Positions 23,101 to 36,000 of a DNA stretch of 64,000 nucleotides are shown here, one piece after another; the stretch's first letter is position 1; each line of letters starts with the position of its first letter. The position numbers were made by a program, and so were the translations under genes. The stretch spans positions 1,271,437-1,335,436 of the forward strand of contig NW_006494789.1 in the NCBI RefSeq assembly GCF_000471905.2. The letters are read 5' to 3'. This stretch comes from Amborella trichopoda. Lineage: Eukaryota; Streptophyta; Magnoliopsida; Amborellales; Amborellaceae. The notes under the pieces are model-generated. The model saw only the letters and a list, made by a program, of their open reading frames with translations. It did not search any database and was not told the DNA's origin.

Positions 23101-26100
23101 AAATCATGTCATACCCTGGATGACAGTTACCTGTAACTTTCATCTAAAGAGGAGCAGAAGTTGAATGGATCTCTAGATTCTCTACACCTAAGGGGGTCAT
23201 CAACATAGATGTTAATGGTTGCCATAAAGGAACATTTTTTGCCTGGTAGGCTTCCTAGATTTTATAACAGGAGAAGAGTCATTAAAAATCACAAACATGA
23301 CCTGGGTTATATGAAATGCGTATTAAACCATATGGTATTGCACAAGGCATGATATAAAATCACTTAGTTAACCCACTGTATTATCTCCCTGGGGAATGCC
23401 AATTCAGACACCACAGCTAAATATCTTTTGTTGTTTACTTCTTTTTTTTTGGAATAAATATTTGACTTTTTCTGTTTATTGTTGACCAAGGATGAAATAT
23501 CTATTGCTATATTTTGGGTATTAGATAATCTGACTCATGATCTGGGTGGCTGTTCTTCAAGCTTGTTTGTTTCATAAAAATATCACGATAAGTATCTAGA
23601 ACAATCTGTGTTACGAGCAACAACTCTCTTCTCTGCAAAGTGAAAGAATTCCCACAACTTATCCATCTCATATCCTCTTATATAGGCCGCAATAATGGGA
23701 CAAATCATACAAGTTGCTGGTTCACACCCATAAAGCGTAGTCGTGAGAACAATATCACAGATTGAAGCTATTTAAACTTGCAAAAACAGACAATCAGCAC
23801 GTCATAAGTATTCCTTGTAGCCATTGGGTAACTGATCTTATCCCCATCACCTTGTAAGAATCGAGAAGTCATTATACTAATCTCGGCAAATTTGAATGTA
23901 CGGATAGTGGTTATCAATCCACACGTGCCTCAGGTTTAGCAATATCGGAAGTGTCGAAATCCTTTGACACCTGCGTCTTTTTAGTCGCAAAAGCCACAAA
24001 ATCAACGTGGACAATCTGACATCTGATGGCCCCTGGCACAACCATAACAATTGACTCTATTGAGAGAAGAGAACCCAAAACCCTAGCATTGAGGATGGAG
24101 ATGAATACTTCCCAGTCTCTATGTCCTGCTCCTTCCCAACAATTTAGCCATGTATTTAACACTAAGAGCTGGTAATGATTGAGCTACACATTTGGCCATC
24201 GTAATGTATGTAGAGTTGATGTTGTTATTAACAAATCAGGTCATTGGCTGCTGAATTTCAGCCCTAGTTGAGCTTTGATTTGACCAACACAAGCTTAAAT
24301 TTTTATATACCCTCTTCTGTAATCTCATAACTAGTGGAGGCATCAAAAAGAACTAAAAAGCTGAGTTTCCATGCTTTCAGGACTTGGGAATCACTACTCG
24401 CTGAAAACAACTGCAAGCACAATAAGGAATGCATTTCCTGATTCCATTATCTCTCATCCAGATACTAGGAATGTGTAAAACGCCTTTATCTAAAAATCGA
24501 GTAATGATCACTAAAAAGAACTACAAAAATATGAATCAATGCATTTTCATCATTCTGAGGACTCCCATCCAATACTTCAAGGAAACCAATACAACGAGGA
24601 GATAAAAAGAATGAATTTGCACATGAAGATTTGCAATTGGCACTTTTCCAAAAAAAAAAGAGGAAAGAAATACAATTGGCATTCCTTTATGAAAGCATCA
24701 ATCCCAATAAATAATTAAACTAAAGGCTAAAACAATCCAGAGATATCTTGGCCACGACATCCAAGAACCCAATAAACCAAAACGAGAGCAAGAGAAAACA
24801 GTCAACTTACTCACCTCTGCACAATGCTCCTCAATCTCTTGCTTAAGCTTCAAAGCATACTCGCTACTCACATCCATATTGTTCAATGCTGTTGTGATCT
24901 CTGTCCCCGTCTTCTGCACCCCGACTCCACCCATGAAAAGCTTTGCCCCCAAATTGGGCTCCCTCATCTTCCTCTGCAACGCCTCCTGATACTCATTACT
25001 CAGCAAATTCACCGCCCCACTCAACACTGCCAGCACAGAGTTCACTTTCGATGTTGATATTGCCCTCCTGCAACAGCTCTGCAAAACATAAAACACATCG
25101 TCCACCATCGATGTTGTGAGGCTATCTGGCACATGCTCATCAATCCTTATAGCCTTCCTCACGTTTTCCACCATGAAAAACTCCTCAAGAATCACATAAT
25201 ATCCACTGAGTTCCTGAGCCATTATGCTGAAGCTCCCGCTACGAAAAGCCTTAGTAGCTCGCGGTGCCAATTGGGGATCTAAAGCAGCCATCCCCCCAAT
25301 TTTCGAAACCATGAATTCAGTGTAATCTTCTCCCAATTGGGTTAGTGCAAGTATCTCTTCGAGGTACATTTCAATCTCTCGTGGATCCGGCCCCTCTAAT
25401 ACCCCGACTGACAGCAAATTCTTGCTATATGAGTTTATGTCTGCTGTGATTTTCCCTAATTTCCTAAATTCCATGTATTTTTTCATGATCGTGGTACCCC
25501 ACAAATCACATTCTTCTTGTAACTCGCAGATGGCATACACAACACCATCCTCCATACACAACTCACGCAAAACAGCATCGTTTTCCTCCACAGCCAACAC
25601 AATGTCCTTGAAGAGGCTTGTCAAACAGTTCACGAAATTTATCTCAGATGGAGGCCTCGACTGATCAATGAATTCCTTTACAGTATCAAATTCCATCCTT
25701 GTTCTCATCGATATCACCTTTCTCAAATAAGAAACATATATTTGAAGGCCCTCCGCCCTAAGACCAAGCATTGGAAAAATCCTAACAAATCTCAGTATCT
25801 CACCATGGGTTTGTTGGTCTACTGCAGCTGATAACTTCTTCCTAACAATTGACTCAAGCTGCCTCTTCGACTCAAGAATCTGCTCCCTCTGCTCTGAAAC
25901 CACGGATCCACTAAACTGAGCATCAATCTCCAAAAAAGTGGAGATAAATTTAGCAGCTGCCTCATAATCATCTGAGTCCAAAGCCTTTCTCGCCCCCTCA
26001 ATGCAATTCCCTCTCTCTAAAATCGCATCAATTCTAGATAGCGTGGCCTGAACCCGTGACTGAGCCAAATCAAGCTCTCGAACTTTTCCACTCACCTGAT

Positions 26101-26437
26101 CAGCAAGCTCGCAGGTCGAGCCCACCTGCTGTAACATGTGATCAGAATCCGCCTCAACAATCTCAAGAACCTCTGCATGTTTTTGGAGGGCGAGGAGCTG
26201 GCGATCGAGGTCAGTGCGATGGGAGAGGAGGTTTTCGAGGTCTACGTCGAGGCGGCGCTGGTATGCGATGCATTCGTGGAGGAGGCGTGTCATGGCACCC
26301 ACATCTGTGAGGGCGCGGATGAACTCTAAGGTTTTGGGGGCCCCAAAGTCCATGGAGGAAGAAGGGGTGTCGTTGGGCTCTGAGATGGTTGTGGCTTTTG
26401 GCGTGGCCACCATGGTAATAGGCGAGTGTGGGCTCAT
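20124..26437 (-). CDS. COG4: Conserved oligomeric Golgi complex subunit 4 (COG4)
   Basis: Two exons: 26437-24815 (541 codons) and 20753-20124 (209 codons plus TGA), joined by a GT-AG intron of 4061 bp exactly at CAEV|FPAP. The 750-aa product compares with 738 aa for Arabidopsis COG4. Diagnostic stretches: TDVGAMTRLLHECIAYQRRL (near residue 45), STCELADQVSGKVRELDLAQ, GNCIEGARKAL, LEGPDPREIEMYLEEIL, RKAIRIDEHVPDSLTTSMVD, REPNLGAKLFMGGVGV, YAENELNDPWVQ, MMQKRFTQLGGLQLDRDTRA, and the C-terminus MTWRLTPAEVRRVLGL to EAIAALRL. COG4 is part of lobe A of the eight-subunit tether that captures retrograde vesicles at the Golgi and interacts with SNAREs and SM proteins. The N-terminus is charged and helical (coiled coil), as in the family. 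The first ATG of the long exon was chosen; a second Met at residue 9 is possible. The gene looks intact. Confidence 0.96.
20754..24814 (-). other. COG4 intron, 4.1 kb, mostly unrecognised
   Basis: Donor GTGAGTAAG at 24814-24806; acceptor ends ATCAG at 20754. It contains a CATA/CACA-rich stretch (20848-20890, 20945-20990) and otherwise moderately complex DNA with frames of under 90 codons on both strands that match nothing I know. I could not assign the 22000-24200 part to a transposon family. Confidence 0.5.
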
Positions 26438-26984
26438 TGCCTCTTAAAAATGAATTTAAAATGTTAAATTATAGGGTTAGGGTTTGTGAAAAGGCATCTC
26501 ACAGTAGCTACCAATGAAAGGTGAGGCAGATCCGATGAACTAAGCAGAAACCCTCCACCAAAGCATAGCTTCAGTTTACTCCATGAAACCTGTGGTTTTT
26601 CTCCATTTCCTTATAAAAAGAGAGCTCCCAGATCTGATAGCTTCCTCGATCCGGGTAGAAGTTAAGCCTCGTGCTTCAGAGGGAGAAAGCCCCCCAGATC
26701 TGATGAGGACGAACCGTAGTGCTCCTCTTCATGGTAGGCACCCGCCATTAAAAGGACCTTGTGTCCAAGCAGATCCGTCATTAACGTAGGTCTGCAAACG
26801 AGAGAGAGGGGCCTCTGCTCTAGTGAGAGAAAGTGAAGAGGCCTGCTCAATTCAGTAAGAGAATCGGAAGTTGGCGCTTGAACCAACAGATCTAGAGATA
26901 GAGAGCGAGCATAGATTTCTTCTCTCTTTCTAAACTATTTAAAGAGTACTCATATATACCATCATTAAAGGATGAAAAATTGTT
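26438..26984 (-). promoter_or_regulatory. COG4 5' flank
   Basis: Upstream region of COG4 on the minus strand. It is GC-richer at 26640-26780 and carries GA/CT-rich patches (26800-26830, 26895-26935), common in plant core promoters and leaders. No clear TATA box at a fitting distance, which would suit a housekeeping gene. Inferred from position. Confidence 0.3.
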
Positions 26985-27345
26985 GAAAATAAGTAAAGCC
27001 TCACCTCATAATAGTTCACCAAAAATTACAATTCAAGAATTGAAAAACATTTACACCAATTTTCTAGGCTTGAACATATTAGTTTTGAAAAAAAAAAAGA
27101 CAAATATTTTAAACGGTAAAACTATGTATATTATAACAAATTATTTAGACCATCTATTTCACCTTAAAATTAAGTATTTGTAGTCCGCAAGATCTGTACT
27201 ATTTTTTCGAGTTTCAAATTTAATTATCGGTGTTTGAAATCTAGTTAGATCCATCATGGAAATTGAGCATGGAGATTACCTCAAATGAGGAGAATTTGAG
27301 GTGATACTTTACTTTGTTTTTATAAAGCCTAGGCCCTATAAAATT
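26985..27345. mobile_element. MITE 'D' copy
   Basis: The left edge AAGTAAAGCCTCACCTCATA and right edge GAGGTGATACTTTACTTTG plus AAGCCTAGGCCCTATAAAA form an inverted pair. The core is in reverse orientation (ATTTAGACCATCTATTTC, TCCGCAAGATCTGTACT). Same family as 34520-34985, 46005-46345 and 47815-48200. Confidence 0.5.
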
Positions 27346-29700
27346 TTAATCCTTAAAAGATATCTTGAAATTAAGGCATTCAATAATAATTTGTGTTTTT
27401 TGAAGCAAAAGAATACCAAATATTTTCTTGTGAATTTATTATGGTGCCCTAGAAGTTAAAATATTTTTGAATTATCTCAAGTGTAATTTCAAACTTTAAA
27501 CTCATTTTGAAGTTGCACTTGAAAATCGATAAAAAGATCCTCATATATTTTAAAAAGGTGTGGTTTCGGGTGTGAAAAACTTTATGATGGCAGTTAGGGT
27601 ATGAAAAACCTTTTCATGGCTTGAAATCTATGTTCAATCCTCATTATGAAATTTAAAATTTTAAAAATAACGTAGATCAAATATGTCTATAAACACTTGA
27701 AAATATTGTAAATAGACGTACCAAATTAATTTGTTACAAGATATATTATTTTTTTATTTTTTTTTATTTTTATATCCATACGAAGCCGATATGATCAATA
27801 GGAGCCTTTTACAAAATTCTTGATGTGCGCTTCACTTCTACAACATAATAAAGTTTGAAAGTTTATATAAATTCTTTCCTTTAAAATTTTGACAAAGATG
27901 GGCACCATTTGTAATTTGGGAAACCGATGCTTCGACTGACAGGTTCCCCTATTTCAGATATTTATTTATTGGAAACCTCCCAATACAGTGACACTCACTC
28001 TTTTTCTCTCTTCTAAAGAGCAGTCCTCTCCTCCCCTCCGCCTCCGCCTCCGCCTCAACCCCTCCAATATGGGGGAGGACCAGCACCAACAAGGTGGGGA
28101 ATTTTATAGAGAAGGCACAGCAGCGAAGGCAAAGGGGACTTTTAGAGTTTGATCTTCTCTATTTTGAACCAAATTAATTTTTTTTTAAAATGTATTTGCA
28201 CTTTAGAGAAGGCACAGCAACGAAGGCTGTGAGATTGTTTTCCAAATCTTTATCTTTGATTTCATTTTTCTCATTAAAAAAAATTAAAATAAGAATGTAA
28301 TAAATTAAGGTCCTACTCAAATGTAACTTTTTCAAAGTCCAATTTAGGGAAAGATGTGAGATAAATCATAACTCTCAAAGTCACTTTTAAATGTATTTGC
28401 ACTTTAGATTTTGATTTTATTGCTCAAAAAACAGTGTAGATGGACTGCGAAGAATTAAAATTGAACTATTAAAAAAAGTTTAAAATCATATATTTTAAAA
28501 TCTGCAGTCCATTTTTTCTACTTTCATGACTATATTGGCAAAAATAGATCATCAAAGGAGACAACATTTGAATAGGTGCGTCAAAGCCCTATCTCGCCGA
28601 CTAACGATAAATGGCAAATTTTGAAGCAAATGAAATGAACGTAGATTTTTTCCAAATTATACATGGACCATATCCTGGGTTTTTACGAACCACATTTGCA
28701 TTATGGTATTGTCGATCGTTACTTTTTGTAAAAGCCGCAACTATTCCCACTCAATAAATGTCAAATTAAAAGACTTGGGATGAATCTCACGAAATATGAG
28801 ATTTTTTTATTTTTATTTTTATTTTTAAAACTTCATGCTAATCAATAACAATCTTACAATCACCCATCTAAAAGACAAAAACGATTATAACCTCCTTGCA
28901 CAAAAAGTAAATTATTTAATAATTTTGAGATAATTGGCTACTGGTCCTCAAATATAAATCCGTAAATTCTCATCTCCAGCAAACCAATCTTCAAGCATTC
29001 TGAAAGGCACAAAGAGACCTGAACATCATTGAACCCATCCACCAAAATGACCACCACTAATCAATTTTTAATCTTTAAGTAAAGGTAGGTAAAGACATGA
29101 TCATCATTGAACCTGTCCACCAAAACGGACTAATCCATTGTCACTGAGATGAAATTGGAGATCATTTTTTGGCAAAAAAGTTATGATGATTTTTGGCTAA
29201 AAGCTTTGCTCAAAATTTGACCCAACTAGTTCAACTGGTGGTTGGGCCACTAGCCAACGTCGCTCCAATCTTGATATCCCTGAAATCTTTGGTTGATTTT
29301 TCAGTGGAAGTTAACGATGGGCTTAAGAGTCACCAACAAATTGTTCACCCAAATTTTACATAGCGATTCGTGGTTTACAGCATGGTCTACAAACCAAAGA
29401 ACTGGTCAGACTCACCATACAAAGCTTGCAGCCTTGTTTGCAGCTTTATCTTCACCTTTACAAACCAACCACTTCCCAAAACACCGGGAAACCATGGTTT
29501 GGGGTGGTATTGCCCAGGCCCGACATATTGCCAGTGCTAAATCCAAACAGACCCTTAACCATTAAAACCAGCAGGCCAAGTCTCAAGCCCCTTTTCAATT
29601 GTTCGTATGCCCATACACATGCAAGTGACAACTACAGTTGAGAGCACAAGTTACAACACAAAACAATACACCACAGGAACAAACTACATCAACACGCAGT
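27346..29700. other. Intergenic DNA between BPM and COG4, no gene found
   Basis: A decayed family E copy lies at about 27590-27880 (CTCATTATGAAATTTAAAAT to GAAAGTTTATATAAATTCTT). At 28105-28131 and 28204-28230 the string TAGAGAAGGCACAGCA recurs, and around 28045-28060 CCGCCT is repeated. A 90-codon frame (29293-29565) is unrecognised and probably chance. Confidence 0.4.
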
Positions 29701-29719
29701 TTCCCAATCATTAGCAGCA

Positions 29720-30060
29720 CTACAACTCTCTCTCTCTCTCTCTCTCTCTCAAACAATACACAAGCATTGTTCCTCAATTATCATCGTCACACCACAACGA
29801 TCTCTCTCAAACAACACACATCAGGAACAAACTACTTCAAAGCATTGTTTCTCGATCATCATCATCACCACACCTCAACCATCTCTCTCTCTCTCTCTCA
29901 CTCACATTGTTCCTCAATCATCATCACCACACCTCAACCATCTCTCTCTCTCTCTCTCTCTCACATTGTTCCTCAATCATCATCACCACACCTCAACCAT
30001 CTCTCTCTCTCACATTGTTCTCAATCATCATCACCGCACCACAATCATCTCTCTCTCTCC
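29720..30060. repeat. CT-rich minisatellite downstream of BPM
   Basis: At least four imperfect units of roughly 55-70 bp, each with CACATTGTTC, CTCAATCATCATCACC, ACACCTCAACCATC and a CT run of variable length (clearest at 29900-30055). It begins 35-40 bp after the BPM stop codon, so it probably lies in the BPM 3' UTR, where the transcript would be GA-rich. The Ser/His-rich frames over it are by-products. Confidence 0.8.
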
Positions 30061-30094
30061 ACAAAAAAAAAAGGTGCAGTAAGAGATTGAGAGG

Positions 30095-33000
30095 TCAAGT
30101 CCTTTGCCTAACCCTTCGGCCATTATCATCCGTTCCATCTGATAGTTGCGCCCAAACACTTCGACTTCTGCCTGCACTGCTGCAATCTTCCTCGCATCCC
30201 GCAACTGTCTTTAAAAGCTCAGACTGAAGAGATGGGCATTTCTCTCTCAAATGTCCAAACCCTTCCGTTCGCATTACAGCTGTACCATAGATGGGTAAAT
30301 TGGGCTTGTTATGACATGTTACGATACAGATATCTCATGCAAGAAATGAAATGAGGAGAGAGAGAGACAACTAGTGCAAAGTTTCCAATATGGCTCGAAG
30401 AAACTGAACATAACATACAATGAACAATAAGGAAAGAAGTAACTGTGCTGGTTCATGAAAAATCAAATAGAGATTTCATGAAATTAAGCGTAATATTGGA
30501 GGTAGTAACAGAAAAAGCTGCTCTAATTTAGTTGCAGAGAAAACTGTCCAGTCGGACAGATACAGTTAGGATCCCACATCAATTACATATCAAGCATGGC
30601 AGAACTGCATTACTGTAAAGACAATTCAGGCTATGTTTAGTAACCACATTATAACATTATAAATACATGAGAGAGAGAGAGAGTCAGAAACCCAAGATCT
30701 GTATCATCTTTTCAAAGAACGAAAAAACAGGGTAAAGGTAAAGTGGAATGACTTTCTTTGCACACTACAATCAACATTTAAGGGATAAATTTATTCTTAT
30801 ATTATGTCACAATGGGTGAAGGAAGAAGATTAAATTTATATCCAGTAGGAAATAACCAAGTAAAAATACCTAGGGTCACCTTCAAGAAGGCAATGAAACC
30901 CAGACAGGTATATATAACGAAGGGAGTTAGGCAAAATCAACGCATGGGGGGAATTCAAGGTTGAGAGCTAACCTGGTTGGATGCTGGTTTGAAGCTCAGC
31001 AGGCAGTTGGGCTCTCTTTAAATTAAAAAACAAGTATGAGAACACAGCTTAGAGCAAAAAACAAAATGCAGATCTTAAAGAAAATGCAGAATGAGGAGTC
31101 TGAGGCAGAATATGTTGTACTGAACTACTGATGATTGAGATGACATCAATGGAATCTGAGATAAAAGTCTTCTATGAGGCTAGATCTTCTAGGTTTTAAA
31201 ATCAGGAGTTCAGAATTGAGTCATAAACTCGGACGTCATAAAGTTAAATATTTTCGTACTCCAAAAATACTTCTGAAGTTTTTAGTTTATAGTGTTTAGT
31301 TAAATGATTCTATTCTTTTTATTATTTACTCAACGGATATTGAATGCAATGGAAAAGACCAAAGTTCATATTCTATCTTTGTTTTGATGGTCATCCTAAG
31401 TTTTATTGGGTAAGTAATCATTAATAATTTTTGTTTCAAGAAAGGAGACAGCTATCCAGTTATAGGTTACAAGGAGGCATGGCATCCAATTCCACAATGC
31501 AGAGACTGTAGCCATGCTTGAAGGCCTTAAGAGATTTGCCGGATATTGTGTAAACCAACTCATTGTAGTAGGGGATCCCAAAATATCAATTCTTGGGCAT
31601 CTAGAGCTGCACATTCTCCTTGGAAACTCCCAAACATCTTTAACATCTTTGATCTATGCAGGAATCTCTGTGATTATTTCCAGCAGACATGGTGTGAGGC
31701 CAATACAGTTGCTGATTCATTTGCGAGAGAGGGTGCTGCCAAGGGGGTCACAGATATTAACTAGACCTTCATGAGTACTGAGTACACATCAGCAAAAATA
31801 GCTTCTTTTCACTATCTGCAGCCAATATTTGGCCATTGATCCTATCCCCCTTAGTTTTTGTTGTAGGAGGACCTACTAATCCACCATTATTGGTTCTATA
31901 TTTCTTTCCATGTCAAGCATCCTGATTGTGGGGTGCCTTCACCATAGCCCATTCTCGTGGCGATATTCGTAAAACAGATAGATTCAAAACAAATGTGTGT
32001 GTCTCACTTTCATTCAAAAGAAAAAGAAGGCAAAGCATAAAATTACCCTAAACAATCCTTATTAGTTCACAAGGTGGGCAACCTATTAGCCATCCCATTG
32101 GCTCTCAAGATATGTACAAAGGTCAACTATACAAGGTTAGTCAGAAGGTGCTACTGTCTACATTACAACAATTTCCATTGTATCAGTGGCACAGCAATTT
32201 GATGACGTTTAACTAATCCTCTTCAATTATGACTGAAGCAAAATCCATCATCAAGCTGGAAGCTTTGGTTTGAGAAGAAATGTGAATCAAATGAAAAGCC
32301 GATGAATTGTCTAGGCTCATAGAAACTAACAAGAAGAACCATGTCATCATGGGCCCAGGCTAGATAAGAATCGTGTCGGGTTTGAAGGCATCCAATACGT
32401 ACCCAGTAAAATCCATGAACCTCAATCTATAAATTGATGCCTCATCCCCTGACCTACCAAGTTGAAATGGGAGAGCGGCTGAATTTAGTCACCCCCCCTT
32501 CTTTGTTTTCGTACATCTTCGTTTAGGTAAGTACTTCATCTATCTAGCTGTCTTTTACCAACAAAATTCTCACTATTCATCTGCCATCAACAGAGGAATG
32601 CACATATTTTGTGCTACCAAGCAGAATAAACTGGTGCATCACACCGTCCGGCTTGACACGAAAAAAGTGAATCTCCAGCCAGCCAATCAGATACATTTAA
32701 AGTATGATCCTTCCAAATTTGTTGCATAGATGTCTATTGCTTCCTCTATGCCTACAAATTTGACTGTGTATGTTGGGAGTTCATAGACTACTTGATGGGT
32801 AAGATGGGTTTTGGTGGTCAATGGCATAGCCGCATAGGTGAATTAAATAAAAACTGTGCCTCTGTAGTCTCCTTCTCGATTTCCATAAATGGATCTCCTA
32901 AGGGCTTTTCTAGATGCAGCCAAGGTATAAGCTAGAGGAAACCTCTATCCACTTTTTCATTATTCTCTCAAGGGGGACCAACTAGAGCCTCATTGAAGTG

Positions 33001-36000
33001 TGTGGGAAAGACCTAGGAGGTGACTTCATAATTCATGTTCAGTTTGTAGACAACATTTTGACATTCGTAAATGTTGAGACCAACCAAGCTAACAAATAAA
33101 GAAGGCCCTTAGATTATGTAGCTAACAATGTGTTTCTTGATGTAACACTCAACAAGAATGTAAGTGCGGTTTTTTAAAAAGTAGTTCAGACAGAGCTACA
33201 CAAAAACTCCATCAATGTTATACAAAAAACCTTCTCATTTTATAGGAAAAAGCATATACTACTGAAAATTCTAACATTTTCCAGGATCCGGATCAACAAA
33301 GGGAAAACTTTACATCATCATCATTATCATCCAAGTGTTATCCTAACTATTTGGGATCGGCTAATGGGAAAACATTATATATTTTACCAAAGACCGTTAA
33401 CACCAAAAGAATAGTTCAGATAGTAAGGAGAAGAATTAACCAAAAAAAGAAGGAATTAAAACTAAATGAAAAAAAAAATCAACTCATTGGAATAAAAAAG
33501 TATTGAGATTTTTAACAAAACTTGAGGAGAAAATTTATTTATATATTGTAGCCTATCTGCATTAAGGGTGACGATACCCAAATAAAAATCTAAAATACAA
33601 AAATCAAATTCGGTTCATTGATAACAAGAACTGTGGAAAAATTATAAAAAAACCCAAAGCATACTTAACCCAACTTCAACCGACATTATAATTAAAGAGG
33701 TGCAGGGTTATGTATTTCAGCAACATCCATCAATCAATTATCCACCACACAAATCAAAATACTTCAATTAAGAAAGAAATAAAAATTATACCCATAAAAA
33801 TAAAAAAATAAAAAAAAAATACAAATGATCTACTGTACATTTCTCTATTTGTGTGTGGTTCCTCTTTTTTTTCCTTTTTGGTGGGGGATTAGGGTACACG
33901 ATCAATTGAAAAACCAAAGCATATTTCATCTAACATCCATCACAATTTTTTCTTCAAGGATAACTGCATTACACTAAACTACATGAGAAAAAATATCCAT
34001 CATAATTATCAATTAAAAACCTAATTAAATGCAAAAAATATATTTGTAAAATGAAATCAAAATATCATGATCATCACTATCTGAGCCTTATCCCAACTAT
34101 TTAAAGTCCGCTACATGGATCTTGTTCCGCCATTATGTTCATAGGTTTGTGATTCATGAAATACATGTGGCAAAAGCTTTATGCTGGCTGCCAACTCAAT
34201 ACAACCCTCCTTTCTCCGGGTGTGGAACTGGCAAGACGGCTTGGGACTGGTCATGGCGGATTTAAAAGAAATCAAAAATAAAAAACAAAAATCTCATATA
34301 ATGCAGAGTCAAATTATGGAATATTTTACAAAATAACCCAAAGCATACCTCTTAGTCATCAATCTACAAACCCATGAATCTAGAATGTTTTTCGTCAGAG
34401 AGGGAAAACGAGGGAATAAACACCCTAAATCTTGCAAAGTAGGGCATAATTCCTGCATTGCATTTTCCAGTAACCCCTCTCCCTTCCCAAGATACCCGAA
34501 CACCACAATTTAGCCCTATCAAAATAAGTAAAGCCTTCTCTAACAACTCATCAAAAATTGCAATTCAAGTTTTGAAAAACCTTTAAATCGATCATCTCAG
34601 CTTGAACAGTATGGTTGCACATAGTGTGCCTCCTCTCATAATTCATCAAAAATTGCAATTCAAGTTTTGAAAAACCTTTAAATCGATCATCTCAGATTGA
34701 ACATTATGGTTGTGCAAAAAAATTAGGATTTAAAATTCTAAAAATAATGCATATTGCAACAAATCATTTAGACCATCCATTTAGCCCTAAAAATAAGTGT
34801 TCACAAATACGCAAGATCTGTACTAGTTTTTGAGTTTCAAATTTTGTTGTCGGTGTTGGAAATCAATTTTAGAGCCATCAAGAAGATTTCCAATGCTGAA
34901 AGTTCTTTCTGGATGAGGATTTAAGGTGAGGCTTTATTTTGTTCTCATAAAACCTAGGCCCTATAGAAACTTCATCCATTTTTTATTACAAGATCTACTG
35001 TAAAAAATGGACAAAAGCTTCAGCTCTTCACCAAGCACACCCAACAATTTGTCTGGGGAAAAAAAAAAAAAAATTGCTGATGTCAAACCATAGGAGACCC
35101 TTTAAATATAAAATGACATTTGAATCACAAACATTGTAATTTAAGAAAAATTTACAAAGCAGCTTCCCCACTTTATAGAAGGCCTGGTTCAACTTCACAT
35201 AGGCAACTATCATTTCCTTGCTTCCCTCTTGCAATGAGGGGGCAGTGACCAAACTTACCGCTCCATGATCGAGCGCACCCAACAGATGACTCCTTAGCTC
35301 ATGTTACACATCTTCTAGGAATGTGGGAGATCACCCAAATGACCCTCAACATCCAATTATCATAGCAATCCCTGATCCCCATAACCATAGACACCCTCAA
35401 CCTAAGCAAGATCCATAGAAACATCAATAACACGGCTCTCCTTCAGTAAACTTCCATTTCCCAGCAAATCTCAATGGGGAAGGAGAATTCTCAGAAGCCT
35501 TCATATTTCCTAGATGTTCACCTTGACCACCACTCTAATGGAGGATTGCTGTTCTTTCCATAAAACTGACCTCAACTTAATGCCACCAAATCGTTGCCAA
35601 TATCTCACTTCAAAGTAGTTACGATCGACACATGGATCTCCTCAGTGCCCTATCACAGCACCATATCAGCACTTTTTCCCTTCACATCTATCTTGGCAGT
35701 GACCCTCTCCAATGTCGGTGGGTAATTGCCCTTTCAATGATCTTGCCATCACATGCCCACAGAGATCTCTAACAATAACCATAGCAGTGCCTGAACAACA
35801 TAAAAAATATTTGCTAATACCTACCTCCTGAAAATAGTTAAGATTGACCCACGGATCTCCTCCAGTGTCCTATGATACCACCATATCAGAGCCTTTTTTT
35901 TCCTATCTCATTTCTCTTCACAATCACCCACTCCAATGTGCTACACCCCCACCTTATGTCTGGGTCAATCATATTTCCTTGCAGCCAACCCATGATCTTG

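Noticed and set aside
23914-24162. 82-aa minus-strand frame in the COG4 intron
   Set aside because: No family resemblance, no supporting splice sites, and it sits inside the intron of a well-defined gene on the same strand.
28069-28152. 28-codon frame beginning MGEDQHQQGG after a CCGCCT-rich leader
   Set aside because: Too short, no homology recognised, and part of it recurs 100 bp downstream without an ATG.
29638-30227. Ser/His-rich plus-strand proteins of 106-150 aa
   Set aside because: They are translations of the CT minisatellite and of the antisense of the last BPM exon.
30967-31022. Possible exon reading [14 protein letters not shown] on the minus strand
   Set aside because: Considered as the last BPM exon, but the true last exon at 30095-30279 matches the family exactly and keeps the phase; no partner exon was found for this string.
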